A stretch of DNA of 64,000 bases, taken from contig VTPC01000021.1 of NCBI GenBank assembly GCA_011009095.1, positions 29,239 through 93,238 on the forward strand, read 5' to 3'. Below are positions 11,901-20,839 of the stretch, in pieces. Position 1 is the stretch's first letter. Each line of letters opens with the position of its first letter. The position numbers and the translations under genes are program-made. The notes beneath the pieces were generated by a model. It did no database searches. It worked only from the letters and a program-made list of their open reading frames with translations, and had not been told where the DNA came from. This DNA comes from Ignelater luminosus (taxonomy: Eukaryota; Arthropoda; Insecta; Coleoptera; Elateridae).

Positions 11901-12900
11901 CGGAATAGGGAGTAGGTATATTATTAAACTATTATTTAACACATAAGTTTAAAAATGCAGTTTTTAATTATTTCTAAAAGTATAGTTTTGATAAAAGCCT
12001 CATATGAAAGGTTATTGTCTAATTTCATACTGATAAAGAGCAAAATCGAGTTGAGGTTAACCCACCAGGTCTTTCAGTCATTTAATATTGCATTTATGGC
12101 AAAAGGCAAAATATTAACAACATGCCTAAACAAGGTCTATTTTTAAATGAGAAAAACTACACAGTAATTTGCATATTTTGATTTTACTTGTAGTTAGTCT
12201 GTGGATAACCTGCTCCTGATGTTAGGCTCGTTTCAGTTAACGTATTAACATATCGTACTTTTAATATTGCTTTTTTTTCTGGTACTTGTAAAATTTAATA
12301 ACTCTTAGAATAATGACGCAAAAGGGATATGAGAAATGAGCATAAAGTTAGTGAGAAGAAATTTGGCAAGAGACTAAGATTAATATAATAGCTACTTAAG
12401 GAAAAGTAAAGAAACAAACTGATAAAATAACACTTTTATGACTAAAACATGGAAAAAATATTCTAGAAGGTAGGTTAGTGGTCTAGGCTAATTTTATTTC
12501 GTTCACCTAGATAATTAAAGACCTTCACAGAAGATTTATGTACAGTAAAGAAGAAACTTGTATTTTGTACGCAATTATGGTTTGTACAGGATTATTCTTA
12601 TATTTAACCTTTTCCGTGTTGGAAGAAAACTAGTTAACTTGCTCTAATGGAAAAGATTTTAATTTTAGCAGATAAGTGTATACTTTAGGATAATATTCGG
12701 TATTAAAATTAGTAACTTGCAGATTCACATATTATCAACGCTTAAAAGAGATGTAATCTATACTTTTATCTGTTGAAACATTTTTGTTTATTTTTAAATT
12801 TTATTATTCCAATTTCATTAACTACGCACTCAAACCATTTACATTTTTAACTAACAAGGTACATTTATCTACAGCTTTAATAACAGAATTAAATATTTAA
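9000..12900. other. Long intergenic or intronic stretch without recognised genes
   Basis: Mostly AT-rich. If the aldehyde oxidase gene is intact, this would be its intron or further exons on the minus strand. I looked for the next expected FAD-domain blocks (a VGTIAGN-like motif, for example) and did not find them. An inverted repeat at 9416-9503 is listed separately. Short open frames at 10066-10504 (minus) contain a CPQCK motif but match nothing I know. Confidence 0.5.
9416..9503. repeat. Short inverted repeat, possible MITE remnant
   Basis: CCAAAGCGATTTTGCGGAC at 9416 is matched on the opposite strand by GTCCGCAAAAT and ATCACTTTGG ending 9503. The arms are about 20 bp with small mismatches and enclose about 45 bp that is richer in GC than the surroundings. 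No clear target duplication was seen. It may be a deleted copy of a MITE. Confidence 0.5.
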
Positions 12901-12911
12901 AAATGTTTTAC

Positions 12912-13425
12912 CTGTTGCCGTGTTTCCACCAACCAGCATATAACTTGCATCAGCATTCTCCCTAATGACATCTAAAACTTCGTTAACGGTAAAAACTTTC
13001 ATCCATTTAGACGTTCCAAAATCATAAAAATGAGGTTTAAACTTATGACAAGGGATTGCACACAAAGATTGACATTTCCCTTGTGTTTTCTTGCAAACAG
13101 GGATGTCTTCGATATCTGGATATGTTCCAATGATATCGAGTGAAGCATCTTTTGCTAAAGATTTAAAAGCTGACAATATGGATCTATAACCCGTACATCG
13201 ACATATATTTCCTCCAAAAGAATTTTCAACGTCTAGCATAGTAAAATTTCCCGTTTCGTACATTGCGTACATATTCATGATCATTCCTGATGAGCAAAAT
13301 CCACATTGGGTGCCGCTAAATTGAACCAAGGCTTTTTGAACTGGATGATAGCCTGTTTGTTGGTTTCCAATTGCTTCTGAGGTATGGATTTTCCAACCGG
13401 AACATAAATATATTGGAACCAAGCA
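12912..13425 (-). CDS. Aldehyde oxidase / xanthine dehydrogenase family, exon with second [2Fe-2S] cluster and start of FAD domain
   Basis: The exon starts at 13425 after the acceptor TTTCAACAG and ends at 12912 before the donor GTAAAA (phase 0 in, phase 1 out). It opens with CLVPIYLCSGWKI, whose Cys is the last ligand of the first cluster. QCGFCSSGMIMNMYAMYE and ENSFGGNICRCTGYRSIL follow with both Cys pairs of the second cluster, then a variable linker with Cys pairs. Near the end comes WMKVFTVNEVLDVI followed by MLVGGNTATG, where the FAD-binding domain begins. The YHPVQK, ENSFGGNICRCTGYR and linker wording fit insect aldehyde oxidase better than xanthine dehydrogenase. The family oxidises aldehydes or purines with Moco, FAD and two Fe-S clusters in the cytosol. 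No stop or frameshift is present. Confidence 0.9.
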
Positions 13426-13484
13426 CTGTTGAAATTTTATTTTAGTTATCTTTACGGAAAATTACTACAAAAGTATAAGCTCAC

Positions 13485-13657
13485 AGAATTAGCAGCAAAA
13501 ATGACTTCACGGTTGGTTACAGGATCCATTACTGTTACAGCAACAATGCAGGTTCCACATCCCCCTTCGAAACACATATTTTTAGTTCCTTTTAAATGGG
13601 ATTTCTCTCGAAGGTATTCGTTTAGGGTGGTTTCCGGCGTGACATCAGCAGTTTTAA
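13485..13657 (-). CDS. Aldehyde oxidase / xanthine dehydrogenase family, exon with first [2Fe-2S] cluster
   Basis: The exon is bounded by the acceptor TTAATTCCAG (before 13657) and the donor GTGAGC (after 13485), with a 59-bp intron to the next exon. It enters with two bases of a split codon and leaves in phase 0. It encodes KTADVTPETTLNEYLREK, then GTKNMCFEGGCGTCIVAVTV and NREVIFAANS. MCFEGGCGTC carries three of the four plant-ferredoxin-type cluster ligands; the fourth is the Cys that starts the next exon (NS|C), so the splice is confirmed by the protein family. TTLNEYLR is the usual N-terminal signature of this enzyme family. Confidence 0.9.
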
Positions 13658-13715
13658 CTGGAATTAAAAAAAATGATTAAACATTAATGCTTTTATTTTT
13701 TAATATAATTGTTAC

Positions 13716-13759
13716 CTGTATGTTCTTCATCGCGTATAAAAAATTTAACCTCGTGTGAT
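13716..13759 (-). CDS. Aldehyde oxidase / xanthine dehydrogenase family, short N-terminal exon
   Basis: This 44-bp exon lies between the acceptor ATTTTATTTTCAG (before 13759) and the donor GTAACAAT (after 13716), with a 58-bp intron to the next exon. It encodes SHEVKFFIRDEEHT and joins the next exon through a split Val codon, giving the beta-strand start of the ferredoxin-like domain (compare VxFxINGxxxxV in the family). The start Met and only a handful of residues should lie in a still smaller upstream exon, which I could not place. The acceptor, donor, phase and protein match all agree, so the exon is likely real despite its size. Confidence 0.75.
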
Positions 13760-13764
13760 CTGAA

Positions 13765-14855
13765 AATAAAATTACAATAAACAATTAAACTTACGTAACC
13801 TTCTATATATGGTATACCACGAATTGTAAATGATATCGTTAGTGTGTGTGTGTGGGTACAACAAAAATATAATTTAAACCAGCAATGAATGTTTTAAAAG
13901 TACGGTTTACAGTGACAGGATGATTAACTACCAACTACCGGTGTAATGCTTGTATAGTTATTTAGTTGTTTCACTCCTGGCATTATAAATTACAATGATG
14001 TTGCACGAGTAAACAATTTTTTAATATGTTGTTTTATAAAAATGAGCACATATTCGTGTTACGCAACATTTTTCCAAAGTGTCATTGGGTGTGCATTTTC
14101 TAATTTTGTTTTAATTATTGTTTTACGTCTGTTACATTGACTTCTAGGCCAAGTTTAGTTTTTTGATTAAATAGTTCTGTATCACTGTATTATATAATTA
14201 CTCGAAGGACAATCTCAGATTGTTGTTACTTTAAAATAGGTTTTTTGCGTATTAGAATCCGGAGTTTTATTGTTGATGTGTTTTATTAACAAAGTCACAG
14301 TAACGAATTTAATTCCATTAGTCATCTGCTTTATAATAAAGAAGAAATTGCTGCAAACCAAACAACTTTGTAAAGTACCTTAACTAGGAATAAATAATGT
14401 AAATAAACTCTCAAGATTTCTAGAACGGCATGCAATTTGGAATTGAATGATTACAACGTACTGAGAGAGGCCAAAAATTTTATGTCCAATTACAAGGTCA
14501 GTGTTCATGTGTTCAAATGCATCAAGACTTTAACATCGATACATCTAATATTGTGGCAACGAAAGCAATTAGAAGTTGAACTTCTAGATTCACAGTAAAA
14601 GTACAAAACGAAACATTGGAATAATCATTCATAGGTATCGTTCAACGAAATTTTCTGAACACGAAAGAAATCCCAACCAGCAAATCTTCAAATTTCTTAA
14701 CCTTCACCTTAATCAATAATCGCCAATTTGCGTGGGTAACGGCACTGTGTCTTCTTTGACTTCAGTTCAAAATGCATTATAAAAGTTTCCAAACTGATTG
14801 CAACTAGACGTAGTGAGAGAGATACTCGCTAGTATACCTTGTACTGTCTTATTGA
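13765..14855. other. AT-rich flank upstream of the aldehyde oxidase exons
   Basis: This should contain the first exon and promoter of the minus-strand gene, but I cannot identify them. It includes a short TG run at about 13840-13852 and otherwise ordinary AT-rich sequence. Confidence 0.4.
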
Positions 14856-14859
14856 TTCA

Positions 14860-15792
14860 CTTACAAGCACAGGTAGATAAAGAGCTAATTTTCAAAGGTA
14901 GAGCGCGACAGATAAGTGAGGGGCTAGGGTTAAAAGGAAGGGAGGTGGAAAGTAAGGTGGACATAGGAGAAATAGGGCATCCAGCAGACATGGGGAAATT
15001 TTAGTTTAGGGTTAGGGATGGAGAGGAACAAGAAGATGATGATGCAATTCAGTTTTATACAGATGGGTCAAGAATGGATGATGGGAAAGCAGGGGCTGCA
15101 TATGTAATGTACAATGAAGGGAGGGAAATAACGAGTGGAGCTCCATTTTCCAGTGTGAGCTCCTCGCCATTAGAGAAGCATTAACATTCATAGGGGATAA
15201 TGATTTTGCATTTGGAGAGTGTACATTAAATAGTGATAGTAAGTCAGCTTTAATAGCGTTAGAGGGTATGAGAAACCCAACTAGGTTGCAGGCACAAACA
15301 TGGCAGGTATACAAGGAAGTAGTGGATAGGGTTAGGTTAAGGGTAAGGTGGGTTAAAGCACATGCAGGAACAGAGAGGAATAAAAAGGCAGGTGAGCTAG
15401 CAAAACAGGCAGTGTTAGAAGAAGGAACGGAGACGGTGTTAGACACCGTCCCTAGAACATTAGTAAAGAGAAGGTTAAGGGAAGAGGTAATAGAGTTATG
15501 GGATGATAAGTGGAGTTGCGCCAACACAGGTAGGCCAGTGGTAAGGTTTATTCAGAAGATGGGGATCAGAGCTAAAATAGGAAAATTAAATAGGGACGTA
15601 GTACAACTAATTACAGGACATGGGAACTTTAGATCATACTTAGTAAATATAGGGAAAATACCTATAGATGAGATAAAATATGTGTGCGGAGAAGGGGAAG
15701 AAAATGTAGAACATGTGCTTTTCAAGTGTAGGATAGAACAACAGGCTAGAGACGAAGGGGATAGGAGATTAGTTAGGGCTGGACATAGATAG
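14860..15792 (+). pseudogene. LINE RNase H and C-terminal domain, frameshifted
   Basis: Blocks in order: RARQISEGLGLKGREVE (about 14910), IQFYTDGSRMDDGKAGAA (about 15047) with the first RNase H Asp, then a frame change and REALTFIGD (about 15172). LNSDSKSALIAL (about 15228) has the DS motif and VRWVKAHAGTERNKKAGELAK (about 15346) the terminal His. The long open part, 15268-15792, continues to a TGHGNFRSYL and CGEGEENVEHVLFKC segment, the usual Cys/His tail of R1/I-group ORF2. There is a stop at about 15002 and at least one frameshift around 15150. The opposite-strand open frame here is a shadow. Confidence 0.8.
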
Positions 15793-16790
15793 TGAGTGGA
15801 ACTACAGATATTTGCAAGGCAGGTGCAGAGGTTAAAGGTATCAAGGGAGACTTAGGGCTTAACAACAGGTTTTAGGAGATAAATAGGGAAGGAATTATGG
15901 GAGGGGGGAGTCGCCTGTCGAAACACCTTGGCATCGGCCCGCCGAGGAGGCCGGCATGCCACTGAGGCCCTATCCCTGTTCGCATCGCTCCGAGAGCCTA
16001 ACATATGGAACTCAACCCCGCCTCGGACCGCCTGTCCAGCTACCTCGCCTGAGTAAGAGGGCTGCCATGGGGCTTCTATGTATGCGGAGCCAACTGCTTC
16101 GCCCGGCGCTATTATTTGGGCCTTTCCTACGTAGATACTCTGGTCAACCGGCGGCTAGATGTTAGGCACGGTATCCTGACGAAGCGACAACCCAGGCCGC
16201 TTGGATCAGCTGGCGAAGGATGGGCGAGAAGCGCCGGGGGAGAGCAACCGGGAAAAGAGGGGGTTTGGTTGGCGGACTTGGGGTGCTAGGACCGGGGTGT
16301 GGACGGGAAGAAAGCATTAAATAAGGAACAAATAGGACCTATAGATAACGGGGAGGGAAGAAGGCTAGGGCAGGGGGGATATATAGGATAATGAAAACAG
16401 GGAGGGTAGAATATTAGGGAAATTAGGGAAGCGGTAAAAAGGCAATTACGAATATAGATAGGGAAGTAACACGTCAGGGACCAACCTAGCATAGACTAAC
16501 CTAATAGAGAAGTGCGAACACGAACGATTAAAATACGATAATAATAAAGGTGAGCTAGAGCGGTTCCGGTAAAGTGTTGCTCGCGTGGTTAGGTAGGGAA
16601 GGATCAGAAAGGAAAGGGGCGGGCAGGTCCGCTATTGGTAAGCAAACCACGCTCGCGGACGGAACCAGATAACCATCAAATAACAGGGTTCTTTTATTTT
16701 TTGGGACGACTATAATGCCGCATATTAGGAGAGGATGTAGTACCGTATGGTGGAGCATCCTCTGTGACGAAACAGCGTGACTCAGTAGGA
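14860..16790 (+). mobile_element. 5'-truncated R1/I-group LINE 3' end with GC-rich 3' UTR
   Basis: A plus-strand non-LTR retrotransposon remnant. It has a C-terminal RNase H domain and Zn-knuckle-like tail (14860-15792), followed by about 1 kb of non-coding sequence far richer in G+C than the flanks, then an abrupt return to AT-rich DNA near 16790. RNase H after the reverse transcriptase is typical of the I/R1/Loa group. The plus strand is strikingly purine-rich in parts (about 14920-15500 and 16300-16450). The left limit is a 5' truncation, placed only by the compositional change. I saw no clean target duplication. Confidence 0.7.
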
Positions 16791-16799
16791 GTCATGCAA

Positions 16800-18470
16800 A
16801 TACTAAATTGTCATGTCATATTAATTAGTAAATTAATCTTAGGTTCTCTCTCATGATGTAATGTAATGCAATATCATTATTGTTATAAAGGAAAGCTGAT
16901 TATTTTGTTTTCACGTTGTTCTAGACGAAGAGTGGGAAAACTTAGTCTCCCAGGTTCAAATAGGCTCGTATAAAGAAATATTTCTCAACGAAAACTAACT
17001 TTCGAGAAAAAAGTTAATCAAAAAATTTAGTCTTCAGGTTTAAACTGTAAATTATGCAAACGTGTTTTGAATTTTAACAGCTAATTCGTTTCTGAAGGTC
17101 TAACGACTTTAGAGTAGGTTCTATTTTATTGCACTTGGCAAATGTTTTAATTGTAAAAGCAGCAAGATTAGATATACTTTTTTCAAGGTGCTATGGACAT
17201 CGTGCGATGCATATTTTAATAAAAATTGCAAAATTAAAAGTTGCGAAATTTTGTTTATGAAATGGGCCCCACTAGTCTTTTAGTATGCCAACTGACTTAT
17301 TGCATCATATAGGCATTTTTGGCAAAGACTTTAAAGTTACTAATTAAGTTGAATATGGTTTTAAAGAAGAAATTTAAAGAAAAAAAAATTGAATTTCAGA
17401 AGATTATCTAAAGAAAATGTTGAAAAAGAAACGAAACATTTTAGAATGGCCAGAGAAAAAACTCATCCTGCATTTGATTAACCAAACGAGAATAGAAATG
17501 ATTATACGGTAGAAAAGTGAAGGAAGCAACTAAAAAAAATATCAAAACCGATAACAGTCTAAAATAATACTATTGCAAATGCAAATAGAAAAAAACGTGG
17601 AATATATAAATAAACGTAAAACTACAGTTAAATCGTGCAAAAGAAGAAAAAGGCTAGTCAGGAGAAAGCAGAATGAAGATACTGGAATAAGTAGCTGCTC
17701 CGAAAATCAGTTTACTAGCCGAATTGGGATTGTAAAAGTTTTTTATCGAACCCGAATTGTCTCCAGGGGTACCTAAATGTTTTCTTAGAGAAGCTACGTA
17801 TAAACAGATAGATCAAAACACAATAAAGTCAATCTGGATAGGCAAAGGAACAATTCATAAAAAAACGAAGCTGAGACGTTGAAGAGAACTACCACAACAG
17901 AGTAAAACAGATCATTTTCCTGTAAACTGTTTAATGATAGTTTAGACTGTAGATTATCACGGAAAGACACTGAAACAATTGAACATATATTTATTATGTC
18001 ATTGCATCAACAATGAAACTGAAGGACTCAACAACTTCTTACTGAGAACACGGGATTATAAGTAAGCCAAGATATGCACAAAAGCCTCTACTGCACGGTC
18101 TTAGAGCTAATAACAGTAAACGGTAGAACATTCTTTTGAGGTATAAATGATAACACAAAGTACAAATTAAGAGTAAACAATTATACAGAATGTAACTTAA
18201 GTATTGTAACGAACCTGAGAAGTAATTCCTCAAATCCTTTTAAGGAGAAAAGTCCCAATCACATAGGTCTTAAACTCAACCATCTCAGGGATACGGGGTG
18301 TGACAGTTTCATTACAATTTTTGCATTCTTTCAATATTTCAAAAATAATGTAAAATAACGAAACATAAGTTTCTTCGTGCTTGTTCTCTAAGGTGTCTGC
18401 TATAGGTGTATAAATAAGTTCTTGCGGTTTTTGCAAATATATATTTATCAATTAATTACAAAACGAACGG
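16800..18470. other. Non-coding stretch with a lysine-rich short open frame
   Basis: No recognised gene. A plus-strand frame at 17573-17776 encodes a Lys/Arg-rich, Ser-containing peptide resembling the tails of some transposases but without a diagnostic motif. The rest is AT-rich and featureless. Confidence 0.4.
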
Positions 18471-18481
18471 TACATTTTACT

Positions 18482-18945
18482 TAATCAAAGTATTTTTTCT
18501 CGGAATCCACCACCTGTTGCCATCTATGAGGCAGCATACGGATGTCCCACTAAAAGAATTCTTCATCCATTGAGGCGAGACACTCGTCAACCCATATTCG
18601 CACTTCTTCGGCCGTTAGGAAACTTGTGTGCGCGACACCATCCTGCATTGACCTAAAAAGGTGATCATCCGACCGGGCAACATCTGGAGAGTACGCTGGG
18701 TGGTGTAGAACGTCCCATTCGAGATCAAGCAAAGTTCGCTTAACGACGGTGGCAATACGCCGTTTGGTTGCACATGCTGGACGTTCTTCTCGTATTGTAG
18801 CGTTTAAAAGGTTCAGCTGTTGCGTGTAGTCTTTAATTGTTTGACGTCGCCTGAATCGCGCTTTATCACTCACGTCAAAATCACCACTTCTAAATCTTTC
18901 GATTCAAACTTGACACATTTTTTCTGACACAATATTCACTTTATA
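18482..18945 (-). pseudogene. Mariner transposase with a large internal deletion
   Basis: Minus-strand reading gives an N-terminal HTH segment (KMCQV, then IERFRSGDFDVSDKAR) joined directly to the C-terminal third (QLNLLNATIREERPA, then LEWDVLHHPAYSPDVARSDD, HLFRSMQ and TAEEVRIWVDECLASMDEEFF). After a stop comes MLPHRWQQVVDSEKKYFD, the usual mariner C-terminus. The central part, with the first two catalytic Asp residues, is missing. PAYSPDVARSDD corresponds to the third-Asp block PYSPDLAPSDY with substitutions. A full mariner has about 345 residues; about 150 remain. Possible right end at about 19008-19017 (ACCAACCTTAC) is unproven. Confidence 0.75.
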
Positions 18946-18949
18946 GGTT

Positions 18950-19930
18950 TAATTTAATTAACTATCAAACTAAAATCTGCAATGCAATTTTTGCAAAGCA
19001 GGTGTACCAACCTTACTAACGAGCGAATAGTTAAAAGTGAAAATTTCAATATACCTTTATTAGCGCCATTTCTCGCTGACCGCAGAACCCTATTTATACA
19101 TATTAAAGTTTACAGAGTTTTCCTGTTTGATGTTCTTATCTGAGGCTAGAAATAGTGGTGTCGGCTAGCTCATTATCCTAAAGAAATCTCTCTCTTAGAA
19201 TGGGTTAGTTTCTGGTAAAATTGAGTTATCCAATACCTCCCGAATTCAACGGCCCATGTCATACATTATTTCAAAAATAGTATACAATTATTTGTATTGC
19301 ATTCCTTGACAGGGATTAAGCCTACTTTACCATATAACTTCTTTCCCTAAGGTGCACCGTCCTTGAGATACGGGGTGTCAAAATAAAGAAATGAAGAATA
19401 TTCTGCCTATGCTAGAAAATTAAAAAGAAATTGCAAACTTCAAATATTCCACTTTAGGTAGTTTTTGGTTCATTTTGGTGGTAATTAGTTGTAATTGTGT
19501 TTTTGTACAATGCATCAAGACCGATTGCCGAGTCTTGCACTTTTATCTATTGAGAGTGATCTTCCTGAGAATTTAAATGTTTAAGAGATAGTCCATCAGT
19601 TTGCTAATGCAAAAGTTAGGCGAGTACCTTTGTAAAAGATTTTACTAGTACATAACTTTCAGCTAAATTCTGTGTTATTTATTGGAATACCTAATTATTT
19701 ATTTTTTAATTTTTAAATTTAAAGCGTTCTTTTACTTTTTCAAAGAAGGTAGTAAAACAACAGTAAGTATTTACATTATACAGGCGTAGAATTGGTTTAT
19801 CAATCATACGAATTTAACAGTGAATATTTAACGTAACTGAAATGCCCAATTATTTGCATTCCTAATTATTTTACAGCGAAAAGGTACACTGGGTTTTTGT
19901 AGCAAAAGAAAACTTACTGTGCCTGTACAA
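18950..19930. other. AT-rich non-coding stretch
   Basis: No gene, repeat or exon was recognised between the deleted mariner and the TIR element at 19939. Confidence 0.5.
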
Positions 19931-19938
19931 GTGTACAA

Positions 19939-20825
19939 CGCCCCAAAGAAGAGAATGGACAAAGCTAAGTGCCATTTGCGTAGGCAGCCCATTCTACAAC
20001 ATCATTATTACTTTCAAGCAATCTAAGCCATGGCAGGTTCTCTGCAGAGCGCCCGTCGCAATTAGTTCCGCTTCATTGAATCTTCACCTAAGCGGCACCC
20101 GAAATTGTTACTTATTTTCAGTTTTTAAATAAACTTTACACATGAAAGCTAAATATGTGTATGCATCCTTTCCAAAGAATGAATAACACACTTTTCGACG
20201 ATTAAAGTAAGAATGTTGTGGCATTGTTTAACAGCAAATGACCCAAGAAAAGAAACGGGTATTTCGTTAAAAATTTTTATTTGTTTACATTTGTAACTTA
20301 TTTAAATAAATAAAATTAGTAAGCTTAAGGTGTTACTAAATTTAACCTCAGCTCCGGCAAGTTACTACTAAATGTTGATATACTTTGACAAAAAGTGCTG
20401 AAAATAAATCACGAATTGCCGCCAGAAGGAAAACGCTCTTTCAGAATTAAACAGAATATTCCTCTGTGGGTTTTATAATAGGTCTCTTTTAGAGCTTTAA
20501 GTTAAAGCTTAAAATTCACGCCTTCTTCACTAAAACTTTCTGGAAGTTAATTGACAACACAATCTAACGATAAGTTTTAATTAAAAAATGTTCTAATATA
20601 CTCAACTTTTTGGATCAACTTAATAATTTTTTATCAACTTAAGTCTTAACTGTATTCCTTCCTTAAAAATGATGCACACAAATGTTTAGCTTTTACATCT
20701 AAAATTCATTATAATCCCAGGGACCGCTTAGGTAAAGTAATGGCGATGCTGTAGAATGGGTTGCCTACATAACTACAAATACCTTAGAATTGGTTATAAC
20801 CTTGTCCATTCTTTTTTCTGGGGCA
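19939..20825. mobile_element. Non-autonomous TIR element with an 8-bp target duplication
   Basis: Left end CGCCCCA (19939) and right end TGGGGCA (20825) start imperfect inverted repeats of about 100-170 bp. Both arms share AAGAATGGACAA-like, TAGGCARCCCATTCTACA and ACCTAAGCGG blocks, with some indels between them. The 8-mers just outside are GTGTACAA (19931-19938) and GTGTACAT (20826-20833), a target duplication with one change. The 887-bp interior is AT-rich with no recognisable coding sequence. The termini differ from the TAGGGTGG group at 883 and 44380, but the target core TGTACA is the same. Confidence 0.7.
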
Positions 20826-20839
20826 GTGTACATGTTATT

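Noticed and set aside
13838-13852. TG repeat as a regulatory or Z-DNA site
   Set aside because: Only about six units; ordinary for a genome of this kind.
15012-15527. 171-codon open frame on the minus strand
   Set aside because: It is antisense to the LINE RNase H gene and arises from that gene's purine-rich plus strand; low-complexity Ser/Leu/His composition and no domain.
17573-17776. Lys/Arg-rich open frame resembling a transposase tail
   Set aside because: Composition alone in A-rich DNA gives such frames; no catalytic or HTH motif nearby.
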